A DNA stretch of 64,000 nucleotides from Clostridiales bacterium (GTDB lineage Bacteria; Bacillota; Clostridia; Oscillospirales; Oscillospiraceae). The stretch is from assembly GCA_022787565.1 (NCBI GenBank), contig JALFVN010000027.1, positions 37,616 through 101,615 on the forward strand, written 5' to 3'. Every line of letters begins with the position of its first letter. Position 1 is the first letter of the stretch. Below are positions 8,322 to 16,394 of the stretch, piece after piece. The position numbers and the translations under genes are program-made. The notes under the pieces are model-generated. The model had not been told where the DNA came from. It did no database searches and saw only the letters and a list, made by a program, of their open reading frames with translations.

Positions 8322-9596
8322 ATGGAAAAGTTCGTAAAGCACAGATTTCTAAACAGCGTGTTGTTTACTGCGCTGTTTGTTCCGCTGGGCTTTTTTCTTC
8401 TGCGCGATACCATTGCAGCAATAACCGGAATCATGTTTGAGTCCATTGGCGGAAAAGAGTCGTTTCTGTATCAGATTAACGAAGACATTGCAAGGCTGAT
8501 CATCGCCGGCCTGTTAATACTTATCATGCCGCTCTTTTTCAGGGGAAAATGCAATTTTGGATTCAAGGGCGGGAAGCTGGCACTGGGTATTTGTCTTGCC
8601 CTGCCGGAACTTATCGTTCCTGTATGGAACCTGTTGCAGATCAAGGTTTATGAGGCTCCTCTTGTTACCGGAGTCGCTGCCGTGGCTGCCGCGATCATGC
8701 ACGGAATCGGGCCGGGCGTGTCTGAGGAGGTCTTTTGCCGGGGCTTCACCGTATCCAATCTAATGCGTATTTGGAAGGATAAGCCGAACAGGATCTTTCG
8801 CTGTATGCTGGTTTCCGGGGTTTCTTTCGGTCTTCTACATGCACTCAATGCCATCGCCACAGGCGATGTTTTTGCGGCGCTGATTCAAGTTATCTATACC
8901 GCCTCTATTGGCATGTTGGACGGTGCTATCTACCTTCGCTCACGAAACCTGTGGGGCGTGATCCTCATGCACACCCTGACTGATGTTTCCGCTTTCCTTG
9001 CTGTATTTGAAAGCAATGCCACCGGCATGGATATTATATTCTGTGTCTTCGGCTCGCTGCTGTTTATTGCCCTTGCCCTTTATTTGATTCGGCCTGCAAA
9101 ACGGGCGGAGATCGACGAACTGTGGGCGGAGGACTGGTCCTTTGGGGATGAAGACGGAAAAAAGCGCATTAGTGCAAAGGTGGCTGCAATTCTGACCGCC
9201 GTTCTGGTTGTTACTTTTGCCGCATCCCTCGGTGTTACAATCTATCAGGCAAAAATGGGATATGATATTCCGTTTTTCCCCGCATCTGAAAATGCACTCG
9301 ATAAAGATGTGCAGTATCAGATTGGCGGAGACGGAAAAGAACTCACCATTTTGCTTCCTTATGAATTCGGCGGAAAATACGACTTGGAAAACTCCGATCC
9401 GGAATCATTTGTTTTGAAAGAGAGCCGGGAAAACGGAGACACCTATCTATTTGTGTTTTCCCACGAAGGCACCAGCACGGAAAAGGTCAAGATTACCTTC
9501 GGGTTGAGGTTAGGTGATATGTCCACCTCTATCAAAAACTATTCGGTATCCGTCAGCTTTAAGGACGATGGAAGTATTTCTACCGTCGGAGGGTAA
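8322..9596 (+). CDS. CPBP-family intramembrane glutamic protease with C-terminal extension
   Basis: A 424-residue membrane protein. Transmembrane segments fill about residues 10-265. CPBP motif 1 is EEVFCR (Glu135, Glu136, Arg140), motif 2 is FGLLHALN (His173), and a third histidine occurs in LMHTLTD (His217). Together these form the glutamic protease site. A final hydrophobic helix (about 290-315) is followed by about 110 residues that look extracytoplasmic and beta-rich, which is not usual for the family. ATG 8322 is chosen for the GGAGG 8 bases upstream. It heads an operon with two membrane proteins and a small XRE regulator. CPBP proteases often process peptides or give self-immunity; the substrate here is unknown. 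Confidence 0.8.
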   Translation: MEKFVKHRFLNSVLFTALFVPLGFFLLRDTIAAITGIMFESIGGKESFLYQINEDIARLIIAGLLILIMPLFFRGKCNFGFKGGKLALGICLALPELIVPVWNLLQIKVYEAPLVTGVAAVAAAIMHGIGPGVSEEVFCRGFTVSNLMRIWKDKPNRIFRCMLVSGVSFGLLHALNAIATGDVFAALIQVIYTASIGMLDGAIYLRSRNLWGVILMHTLTDVSAFLAVFESNATGMDIIFCVFGSLLFIALALYLIRPAKRAEIDELWAEDWSFGDEDGKKRISAKVAAILTAVLVVTFAASLGVTIYQAKMGYDIPFFPASENALDKDVQYQIGGDGKELTILLPYEFGGKYDLENSDPESFVLKESRENGDTYLFVFSHEGTSTEKVKITFGLRLGDMSTSIKNYSVSVSFKDDGSISTVGG

Positions 9597-9599
9597 GCT

Positions 9600-10229
9600 A
9601 TGAAGAAATTATCCGCTGCGTTCGGAACCCTCCCCATGACATGGCCTGTTGTGTGCGTTTCTGCGGCAATCATCGGGATTTATGTGGGTGTCATCAATCA
9701 AATTCCGATACTTTATGATACTTCTTTTCGGGATATTGCCGTTACATATGAGTGGTGGGTGCTGTTTGCGCTTTTGATCGTGTCAAACTGCAAGAGCGCC
9801 CGTGAGGCAGGCATGAAATGCCTTGTGTTTTTTCTCATCAGTCAACCGATCATTTACCTCGTGGAGCTGCCCATGCTCGGATGGGACAAGGCGATGTACT
9901 ATTACTTGCGCATTTGGCTGCCAATTTCTTTGCTCACACTCCCGGGCGGAGCAGTCGCTTTCTTTGCCAAAAAGCAGAATGTGTTGGGTGCGGTAATTCT
10001 CGGTATCGGCAATACCATTGTTGCCCTGATGGGAGTAAGCTATTTTCTGAAATTGTACAGTGCGTTCCCTCGGCACTTGCTGACGGTCGTTTCCTGTGCT
10101 GCGATCATTGCCGTTCTTCTTATGGGGATGCAGCAGAAGTGGAAGACAAGATTTCTGTCGGCGGCAACGACTGTACTGCTGACAGCAGGTGTTATTATTT
10201 GGGCTGTGCTCAATGAACGAGTGATCTAA
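9600..10229 (+). CDS. Polytopic membrane protein, unknown function
   Basis: A 209-residue protein with about six hydrophobic segments and few charged residues, starting 3 bases after the CPBP stop. I recognise no domain or motif. Translation coupling with the CPBP protease suggests the two act in the same membrane process. Confidence 0.6.
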   Translation: MKKLSAAFGTLPMTWPVVCVSAAIIGIYVGVINQIPILYDTSFRDIAVTYEWWVLFALLIVSNCKSAREAGMKCLVFFLISQPIIYLVELPMLGWDKAMYYYLRIWLPISLLTLPGGAVAFFAKKQNVLGAVILGIGNTIVALMGVSYFLKLYSAFPRHLLTVVSCAAIIAVLLMGMQQKWKTRFLSAATTVLLTAGVIIWAVLNERVI

Positions 10230-10260
10230 CAATCGAAATCTAAAAATTAGGAGGAGTAAT

Positions 10261-11022
10261 ATGAATTCCAACACTATTGCAAAATTCCACCTGTTCGGCA
10301 AGGTGGGAAAAATCGTTATGACAGTTTTATCCGTAATCGCAGCGCTTATAACAGTTAGCTGCTGCATTGCGACTGCTTTTGTAGCAACGCTCCCGAAGGA
10401 TGCTCTGACGGTTCGTGTGGTCGAGCACGCTGAATTCCGCTTTAACAAAGCAAGCTTTGATACGCTGTGGAGCATCCTCGGCGGAAGCTTTACCTATTCG
10501 GGAAAAGAGTTCCCGGAGTATATGCTTGAGGATAGCGAAAAGAAAGCCATCCCACCCGAAAATCAGGAGTTCCAAGCCGAACTGAAGATTTTCAACCAGT
10601 CATACGCCTCGGCGGAAATACACTCTGACGAAACCGCCAAAGTCATGGAGGCGGATACGTCCCCTGAGGAATATAATGTAAAAGATTTGGTAACGGTATT
10701 TATTTTTCTGACGGTGTTTTCGGCATCTGCAGCTGCTGCGCTTTGGATGCTGAGAAGGCTGTTCGCGGTGCTGACGAAGTGTGAATCGCCCTTTTGCTGT
10801 GAAGTTGTAAATAGAATGAGAAGCTTTGGTTTTTCTCTTCTTCCTGTTGCAGTGTTCGCCTCTATCGGTGAAACGATGCTGGAAAGCTTCTTGACCGCCG
10901 GAAAAAGCACAAATGTCAGTATTCAATGGGGCATTTTGATTGCTTTTGTTGTAACTATGGCCTTGGTGGCTGTTTTCAAGTATGGTGTTCAGTTGCAGAA
11001 AGAATCGGATGAGACCCTGTAA
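10261..11022 (+). CDS. DUF2975-like membrane protein
   Basis: A 253-residue protein with an N-terminal transmembrane segment (about 19-42), an external stretch of about 90 residues, then three more helices (about 140-235). The pattern of four helices followed immediately by a small YozG-type XRE gene is typical of DUF2975 proteins. GGAGG precedes the start. The pair is usually thought to be a membrane component with its own regulator; biochemical function is unknown. Confidence 0.65.
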   Translation: MNSNTIAKFHLFGKVGKIVMTVLSVIAALITVSCCIATAFVATLPKDALTVRVVEHAEFRFNKASFDTLWSILGGSFTYSGKEFPEYMLEDSEKKAIPPENQEFQAELKIFNQSYASAEIHSDETAKVMEADTSPEEYNVKDLVTVFIFLTVFSASAAAALWMLRRLFAVLTKCESPFCCEVVNRMRSFGFSLLPVAVFASIGETMLESFLTAGKSTNVSIQWGILIAFVVTMALVAVFKYGVQLQKESDETL

Positions 11023-11034
11023 GGAGGCGGAGAG

Positions 11035-11256
11035 ATGGGACACATCATTTTGCGGTTAGACCGTGTCATGGCTGACAGAAAAATGAGCCTGAATGAATTA
11101 TCGGCAAGAGTTGGCGTTGCCAATGTGAATTTATCCAAGATGAAGAACGGCCATATCAGCGCCATCCGCTTTTCCACACTGGCGGCTATCTGTGATGTCC
11201 TAAAATGCCAGCCGGGAGACATCTTGGAATACAGCCCTGAAGAAAAAAATAACTAA
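11035..11256 (+). CDS. YozG-like XRE-family regulator
   Basis: A 73-residue single-domain HTH protein. The HTH spans MSLNELSARVGVANVNLSKMKNG (about residues 17-39), and the tail CDVLKCQPGDILEY is the signature of the Cro/YozG group. GGAGGCGGAG lies just upstream, and the gene follows the DUF2975 gene by 12 bases. It probably represses the four-gene operon. No operator could be picked by eye. Confidence 0.8.
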   Translation: MGHIILRLDRVMADRKMSLNELSARVGVANVNLSKMKNGHISAIRFSTLAAICDVLKCQPGDILEYSPEEKNN

Positions 11257-11269
11257 ATTCTAAAAAGCT

Positions 11270-11308
11270 AAAGGCCGCCAGACTCAAATGAGACTTGACG
11301 GTCTTTTT
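11270..11308 (+). terminator. Terminator of the CPBP operon
   Basis: An imperfect hairpin (AAAGGCCGCCA... against ...TGACGGTCTTT, with an inner CTC/GAG stem) ends in five T, 14 bases after the XRE stop codon. Confidence 0.6.
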
Positions 11309-11391
11309 GTCAAACTGATAAAGCAAGCAAACTGAATTTGGTATAATTTAACAGTATAGACGGCAAAGATTTCCCTGACGCCATTTCTGCT

Positions 11392-11769
11392 TTAGGTGTA
11401 AATCAAATCGTTGTTTACAATTTCTGCGGCTCTGCTGCGGATGTTATTCATTTGAACAACCCATTTCATTTGATTATCCGCTTTGAGTTTCTCGGTAACA
11501 CCTTCATGCTCTGCCATCTGTTTTATTAGTCGAGAAAACATTTCTTCTGCCTGCTTGTCAATGTCAACAAGGTAACCATTCAGCTTACCGCTTGTCAGGA
11601 GATTGATGTAAAGCACCTTGCGGTGTTGCCTGATGTACCGCAAATGTCGCTGTCCCCATACACCGATAGGATGTTGTTCTTCCTCCGGCAACTTCAAGCA
11701 GGGAATGTAATAGTCGCCTTGAAGTTCATACCAAAGACCGTTCTTTTCATCATAAATAACCTTTTCCAT
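11392..11769 (-). CDS. tnpV: TnpV family transposon-encoded protein
   Basis: A 125-residue protein matching the TnpV family: MEKVIYDEKNGLWYELQGDYY at the start, PIGVWGQRHLRYIRQHRK in the middle, and an end in NNIRSRAAEIVNNDLIYT. A clear paralogue lies at 53853-54230 inside the guaA-associated element. TnpV proteins travel with Firmicutes mobile elements; their role is unknown. ATG 11769 is used because GGAGG is 7 bases upstream. The start overlaps the stop of the preceding small gene. Confidence 0.85.
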   Translation of the reverse strand: MEKVIYDEKNGLWYELQGDYYIPCLKLPEEEQHPIGVWGQRHLRYIRQHRKVLYINLLTSGKLNGYLVDIDKQAEEMFSRLIKQMAEHEGVTEKLKADNQMKWVVQMNNIRSRAAEIVNNDLIYT

Positions 11770-11771
11770 AA

Positions 11772-11954
11772 TCACGCCTCCTTGTAAATTACTTTGAATT
11801 TCTTTTGTTTTGCACCAATGATTTTAAGCAGAACCTCGTCCACCGCATCGGTATACTTACCGTCAGCAATAAGCTTGTTTCTTAATTTGTTCAGGCTCTC
11901 AATCATAAGCCGATGTTCTTGAGCGTTTAGTGCAAGATAGTATTTTTGCTTCAT
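11772..11954 (-). CDS. Small mobile-element protein preceding TnpV
   Basis: A 60-residue basic protein (MKQKYYLALNAQEHRLMIESLNKLRNKL... in two helices). ATG 11954 has GAGGAGG upstream, so the longer frame is rejected. It is translationally coupled to TnpV. Similar small proteins accompany TnpV in other elements, from memory; function unknown. Confidence 0.65.
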   Translation of the reverse strand: MKQKYYLALNAQEHRLMIESLNKLRNKLIADGKYTDAVDEVLLKIIGAKQKKFKVIYKEA

Positions 11955-12064
11955 AACCGGTCCTCCTCTCATTTCTGCAATTATTGTAGTATAGGAAATC
12001 ACAAAAATCGAATGTGCGGATAAAAAATGAGCGTACCCACCGTTTTATGTGAGTACGCTCAATG

Positions 12065-12493
12065 CTATATTTCGGGATAAATAGTTTTTAGTTGCTGATA
12101 CATTTTTCTTGACGGTCTGCGGCTACCCGACTCCCATTTCATGTAGATACTCGGAGAAATACCGGCACTTTCGGCAAAATCACCTTGGTTAAGTCCATGA
12201 CGCTTTCTGACCGTATGTAATATTTCCGTATATGGTGCGCTTATGAAAATGCAGAAATCGTCAAATAGCAGGGACTCGGGTATTTGCAATTCCTTAGCGA
12301 GTAAAACAGCAATATCGTACGGAATCGGGAAACGCCTCTGTTCATAGCCGAGAACTGTTGCCGGTACAATGTTTAACTTCTCTGCAAGTTGCCTTGTGGT
12401 AAGCCCCCTCAGTTGGCGATAGTACCGCATATATTCTCCGGGACTGTTTAATGTGTTCAATGATTCAAAGGTAAATCTCAAGTGCATCAGCAT
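12065..12493 (-). CDS. Regulator with two XRE-type HTH domains
   Basis: A 142-residue protein containing two Cro/C1-type helix-turn-helix domains. The first runs from about residue 24 to 75 (LTTRQLAEKLNIVPATVLGYEQ) and the second from about 90 to 140 (LNQGDFAESAGISPSIYMKWE). Tandem HTHs in one chain are uncommon and would favour binding of two adjacent sites by one monomer. No clear ribosome binding site precedes either ATG (12493 or 12487), so the start is uncertain. It sits upstream of the TnpV pair on the same strand. Confidence 0.7.
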   Translation of the reverse strand: MLMHLRFTFESLNTLNSPGEYMRYYRQLRGLTTRQLAEKLNIVPATVLGYEQRRFPIPYDIAVLLAKELQIPESLLFDDFCIFISAPYTEILHTVRKRHGLNQGDFAESAGISPSIYMKWESGSRRPSRKMYQQLKTIYPEI

Positions 12494-12554
12494 TTTGCCG
12501 TGCCGGTATTCATATAGCCCTGTGTGATTGAGAACAGTATCGCATTGGCAACAA

Positions 12555-13259
12555 TTATTTTACTGTTTCAAAAGAAACTCCGGCTTCCCGGAAAATATCG
12601 CAGATGCTGTCGGCATAGGAAGCGATGTCGCTTTCCGCGTCTGGCAGGGTGATGATAAAATGCTTGCCCTTGTATGGCAGGCCGGTCAGCACATCCCACA
12701 GCGCATCCAGATTGTTGCCGTACCACTTTTGCCAATCCATCTTTTCCCGCAGTTCATCGAAAAGCTGGGGCTTTTCCGTGCAGCGGGAGAAGTCCAGCTC
12801 CACCGGTTCGGCCAGCAGCGCAAACAGGCCCAGGCAGCCGGCCTCCACATCCCGCCAGGTGGCCTCAAAATCCCGGGTATACCAGGGATCTGCCACAGCC
12901 TCTCCGGGACGTCCCGCAAATTCCAGCAGCAGATGGAGCTTTCGGCCCGGATCGCCGGCGAACAGGCGGCGCATATTGCGCATGTTCTCCCCGTCCATGC
13001 CGATGAGCATGTCAAAGTTCCGGTAATCCTCCGGGCGCAGCCGCCGGGCAGTCTTGCCCGCGCAGCCGATGCCGTGCTCGGCCAGCTTCCGGGCGGCAGG
13101 CGGGTAAACCGGGTTGCCCAGTTCCTCGCTGCTGGTGGCGGCGGACGCAATGGCAAACTCATCCGCCATCCCCGCCGTATTCACGATGTCTTTCATCACA
13201 AATTCCGCCATCGGACTGCGGCAGATATTGCCGTGGCAAACAAATAATATCTTAATCAT
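12555..13259 (-). CDS. Low-molecular-weight phosphotyrosine phosphatase fused to barstar
   Basis: A 234-residue two-domain protein. Residues 1-150 are an LMW phosphatase: the P-loop is FVCHGNICRSP (Cys8, Arg14) and the general-acid loop is DPWYTRDF (about 123-130). Residues 155-234 match barstar, the barnase inhibitor: QLFDELREKMDWQKWYGNNLDALWD carries the characteristic YGNNLDALWD helix. AGGAAGG precedes the ATG. The gene is GC-rich, like the chromosomal core. The natural target of the barstar half would be a barnase-type ribonuclease, none of which is visible nearby. Domain calls are confident; joint function is unknown. Confidence 0.88.
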   Translation of the reverse strand: MIKILFVCHGNICRSPMAEFVMKDIVNTAGMADEFAIASAATSSEELGNPVYPPAARKLAEHGIGCAGKTARRLRPEDYRNFDMLIGMDGENMRNMRRLFAGDPGRKLHLLLEFAGRPGEAVADPWYTRDFEATWRDVEAGCLGLFALLAEPVELDFSRCTEKPQLFDELREKMDWQKWYGNNLDALWDVLTGLPYKGKHFIITLPDAESDIASYADSICDIFREAGVSFETVK

Positions 13260-13561
13260 ATGAATTTTCCTTCCTGCAATGCCTCAAAGTGCCGTATTTT
13301 GCGCTGTTTTGCGACGCATGCCGCGATTTGCACGATGCACAGAATTCTGTCAAATTTCAGTTTTCAGCGCAAAATGAGGCAAATCAGTGCAAGCAAACGT
13401 AGTCGAATTTGCGAAAACAGACTACTGCGGTTTTGGGCAGGTACTATTTGTTATTCTACCACATCCGTCAATATCTCGCTACAGGAAAACCCTGCTGACC
13501 ATCACGCTCGTTCTATTTCCTACATAGGGCAATTGATAAATTGCATTCGTTTCCTCTCTGA
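13260..13561. other. Intergenic stretch without recognised features
   Basis: Between the phosphatase-barstar gene and the cysteine hydrolase I see no gene. A 109-codon plus-strand frame here is cysteine-rich in a random manner and has no RBS. Several TTTTGCG words occur, with no clear operator symmetry. Confidence 0.4.
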
Positions 13562-14065
13562 TTATTGTAAAGACGTCGCTGCCATCTGATCCAAAGTCAT
13601 CACTATACAATTTTTGCTTTTATAATATTCCAGCATTACAGGAATCTTTTTCTTATCATAGCTGGTCACGCAGTCAGATAGAACGGTAACGGCATATCCT
13701 GCTTTCGTCATGTTATAGCAGGTAGACTTCACACAAGCGGTTGCATCAGCGCCGGTAATCACAAACTCCGTAATCCTGTTTTCCTCAATAAATGCACAGA
13801 ATGCTTCGCTGGTAAGGGCATTTGCTTTGGTCTTGATGAAAATGTGGTCACTCGCGACATGAAGCTCCGGAACGATTTCTGCGCCTTTTGTACCAGGAAG
13901 GAAATTCTTTGCAGAAGGGGTAATGTTGTTCTGGCAGATGTATACCACATACATTTCTTGTTCAATAGCCCAGTCTATGGCTTTATTGAGGTTCTCAACG
14001 ATTTCACGGTAATTCTTTGTAATGTCATTTTGTATGTCAATGACAACAAGTGCTTTATTTTTCAT
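13562..14065 (-). CDS. Isochorismatase-family cysteine hydrolase
   Basis: A 167-residue protein of the isochorismatase-like hydrolase fold. The catalytic triad is visible as Asp in VVIDIQND, Lys in IFIKTKANAL, and Cys in GADATACVKSTCYNM. Members hydrolyse amide or ether bonds in small molecules such as nicotinamide or isochorismate; substrate cannot be deduced. It follows the GyrI-like gene by 13 bases and probably belongs to the same operon as the WYL regulator. Confidence 0.85.
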   Translation of the reverse strand: MKNKALVVIDIQNDITKNYREIVENLNKAIDWAIEQEMYVVYICQNNITPSAKNFLPGTKGAEIVPELHVASDHIFIKTKANALTSEAFCAFIEENRITEFVITGADATACVKSTCYNMTKAGYAVTVLSDCVTSYDKKKIPVMLEYYKSKNCIVMTLDQMAATSLQ

Positions 14066-14078
14066 ATAGCGATCTCCT

Positions 14079-14711
14079 TTATCGTTTTCTGATCGGATGG
14101 CGAATTATGGTTTTCCATTTCTCCGGCGCTGCTTTCCGTGCATCCGATAAATATATCTCGTGGTGGAGCCTGTTTTCGTTCATATCGTTCGCATATCCGT
14201 TTTCTGCAATATACTGATCCATCAATGCGACAGTTGACGGCTCATGATCAAACGGTCCTGTATGCATGATCTGAACGCATAGTCCCTCTTCAATCGTGAG
14301 AAACTCTGCCAGAGAACAGTCCAGCTTCTTTTTACGAGCAGCTTCTTCCACCGCCCAGTCAAAATCCTTCTTTGTAACAAACTCCGGAAGGCGAATCACA
14401 GAAATCCAATGAAAGGTAGATTTATCCCCATAATCTATACCATCAACACCCTCCTGCCACCAAAACCCTTCTAATGGCGGAACAACATAATCAAAAAATC
14501 CTTCGATGCGATAATCTGTTTTATAACTCATCTTCAGTGTATACGCCACCGCATACAAAATGCTGACCGCGCTCTGGTAAGCGCCTCCTTCCTGGTTTGG
14601 ATCACCCATCCCCCTAACGGCAATATAATTTGCTTTGGGAACTGTTACGATCTCCGGCACACGTTTAGACCTATAGAATTCTTTATATTCTTTCTTAAAA
14701 TCAAATGCCAT
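14079..14711 (-). CDS. GyrI-like small-molecule-binding protein
   Basis: A 210-residue GyrI-like (SOUL/BacR effector-binding) domain. Typical features are KANYIAVRGMGDPN near the start, FFDYVVPPLEGFWW in the middle, and a C-terminal IMHTGPFDHEPSTVALMDQYI followed by HHEIYLSD. Such stand-alone domains bind or hydrolyse drug-like compounds. It is encoded directly downstream of the WYL regulator (14 bases), which suggests a ligand-responsive pair. Confidence 0.85.
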   Translation of the reverse strand: MAFDFKKEYKEFYRSKRVPEIVTVPKANYIAVRGMGDPNQEGGAYQSAVSILYAVAYTLKMSYKTDYRIEGFFDYVVPPLEGFWWQEGVDGIDYGDKSTFHWISVIRLPEFVTKKDFDWAVEEAARKKKLDCSLAEFLTIEEGLCVQIMHTGPFDHEPSTVALMDQYIAENGYANDMNENRLHHEIYLSDARKAAPEKWKTIIRHPIRKR

Positions 14712-14725
14712 AATTATTTCCGTCC

Positions 14726-15631
14726 TTATTCTTGATATTTTGATGCAATTGCAGAAGCTGCTTGAAGCATTTTCTTCTTAACAGACTGTGGCTCCAATAC
14801 CGTAACCTTATCCCCGCAGGAAAGAAGCCAGGCGATAACGCCATTTTCATCCATATCCATCTCAAACAACAGGGAATCATCTTCCTGAATGGTGAACGAC
14901 GACGACCCATAGTTTTCAATCAGATGCCATTTCATAGAGGGGGCGAATGCTGCCTTCAGGTGGACATTTTCCGGGAAGAAAGTCTTTGTCTCAAATTCCG
15001 GAAAACGAATCTCCCGATTGGCTATCGGCTCAGCAGACAGCGCCAGTCTGTCCATACGGTTCAGCTTAAACATTCGGAAATCCTGTTTACCCCTGCAAAA
15101 TCCCCAAACATACCAACTGCTCCACTTAAAGATCAGATAATATGGATCTATCCATCTTGTGCTTTCTGCCTTGGGAGAATAATAATCAAAACAGATTGCC
15201 CGCTTCGTGTCGATTGCAGTCTGTATCAGCGTAATCTTTTCCGATATTGACTCCTTATCCCAGGAAGAGAGGTCGATCAAAATCGTATCATTTCCACCGA
15301 TGAAATCAGAAGAACCTGCCTTGATTTTTTCCATAAGCTGGCTGTAATAATGACTTCCACTGACACTATCGAGACTTCGCAGCCCTGCCATGATCATCTG
15401 CATATCCTTCGAGGTTAGAACAGTACGGTCCATTCGATATCCATCCATGATGCGGATGCCGCCACCAGTTCCCTGCGTCGTACATATTGGTATTCCGGCC
15501 TGACACAGAGCATCAATATCCCTTATGATGGTCCTTTTGGACACTTCAAAATGCTCTGCCAGTTCAGGCGTTGTGACCTTTTCTCTTTGCAGCAGCAGGG
15601 ATAAGATTCCTATCATTCTGTCTATTTTCAT
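14726..15631 (-). CDS. YafY-type regulator: DeoR-like HTH plus WYL domain
   Basis: A 301-residue transcription regulator. Residues 1-60 form a winged HTH (VTTPELAEHFEVSKRTIIRDIDAL). The WYL ligand-sensing domain lies at about 130-215, with FDYYSPKAESTRWIDPYYLIF and WYVWGFCRGKQDFRMFKLNRM, and a WCX extension ends the protein. ATG 15631 is preferred, with a GGAAGTG site just upstream, over a codon 15 bases earlier. Likely controls the GyrI-like and cysteine hydrolase genes. Confidence 0.85.
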   Translation of the reverse strand: MKIDRMIGILSLLLQREKVTTPELAEHFEVSKRTIIRDIDALCQAGIPICTTQGTGGGIRIMDGYRMDRTVLTSKDMQMIMAGLRSLDSVSGSHYYSQLMEKIKAGSSDFIGGNDTILIDLSSWDKESISEKITLIQTAIDTKRAICFDYYSPKAESTRWIDPYYLIFKWSSWYVWGFCRGKQDFRMFKLNRMDRLALSAEPIANREIRFPEFETKTFFPENVHLKAAFAPSMKWHLIENYGSSSFTIQEDDSLLFEMDMDENGVIAWLLSCGDKVTVLEPQSVKKKMLQAASAIASKYQE

Positions 15632-15766
15632 GCTTTTCACTTCCATCTATATGATACAACGTATAACATGACATCTGTATGTCACCTTTATTTTACTACA
15701 AGCAAAAAAAGATGGGAACAGCAATCTATGCATGCATCCCCGTTGTCCGTCATAACATCAGCAAAA

Positions 15767-15805
15767 GCGCCCCACTGACCATCACATGATCAGCGAGGCG
15801 CTCGT
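15767..15805 (-). terminator. Terminator-like hairpin
   Basis: Two arms of 13 bases (AGCGCCCCACTGA and TCAGCGAGGCGCT, two mismatches) enclose a 13-base loop. On the minus strand the stem is followed by TTTTG, just after the small frame ending at 15821. Confidence 0.45.
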
Positions 15806-15820
15806 TCTTCCTCTTCCGTA

Positions 15821-15946
15821 TTAAACTGCTCTGAAGCTTCTCTGGGTTACCGGCCTCTGTTCACCGGCGGCTTTTGCGGCTTCTTCTTTTGCTTTGTTCA
15901 ATTCTACCAGGCGGACCATCTCATTCCGGGCGTATTCCAGCCCCAT
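15821..15946 (-). pseudogene. Short coding remnant, 41 codons
   Basis: The minus strand encodes a 41-residue, strongly helical charged peptide (with VELNKAKEEAAKAAGEQ) ending at TAA and followed by a terminator-like hairpin. A stop lies 9 bases upstream of its ATG and there is no RBS. It reads like the C-terminal end of a lost gene. Parent family not recognised. Confidence 0.3.
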
Positions 15947-16020
15947 TTGCTCTCAGGAGCCTGTATCGCCTGTTATGTGGAGGGGAGGAGTGTTTTCCTG
16001 GGTGTTCCCACAGAAAAATC

Positions 16021-16130
16021 TGCCGTTAAAAATACCGGGAGCAAGAATGGACTCTGCGGCTTTGCGGGCTTTACCTGCTGAAGTGCGGCCATCGGCCGGA
16101 GAATTTCTTCTCCCGGCATTTTTAACGGCA
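16021..16130. repeat. 110-bp element with 21-bp terminal inverted repeats
   Basis: The first 21 bases (TGCCGTTAAAAAT...) and the last 21 are inverted copies with a single mismatch. The interior of 68 bases has no gene and contains a CGGCC...GGCCG patch. It could be a MITE-like insertion or a very large hairpin. Flanks offer only AAAT on both sides as a possible target duplication, which is weak. Confidence 0.5.
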
Positions 16131-16250
16131 AATTCATGTTAAATGTAAGATTATACCTTTACAAGAGACAAATAATGGTATAAAATTACGTTGTCTGAAT
16201 CAATATGCACAAACATAATAACATTTTTCTCCGCAATTTTTCGAAAGCCA

Positions 16251-16283
16251 GCATAATTTGCAGATTTAGAGGCATAATTTGCA
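16251..16283 (+). promoter_or_regulatory. LytTR-type direct-repeat operator
   Basis: The 12-base word GCATAATTTGCA occurs twice with a 21-bp period (two helical turns), and a partial third copy GCATAATTTATC lies at 16360-16371. Direct repeats on one helix face at this spacing are the hallmark of LytTR-family binding sites. The next gene encodes a LytTR response regulator, so autoregulation is likely. Confidence 0.55.
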
Positions 16284-16394
16284 CCGTGTGTGCCGCACCG
16301 GCGCCATCCCCGCGGAAAAAATGAAGGCTGCTGAATCGGAAGGAAAAAGACTGGTCCCTGCATAATTTATCTTTAAACTTGGGGCGGATATTCA

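Noticed and set aside
13260-13589. 109-codon plus-strand frame
   Set aside because: No RBS, scattered cysteines, overlaps the end of the cysteine hydrolase gene on the other strand.
15894-16142. 82-codon plus-strand frame across the inverted-repeat element
   Set aside because: No RBS, crosses the repeat boundary, and composition is random.
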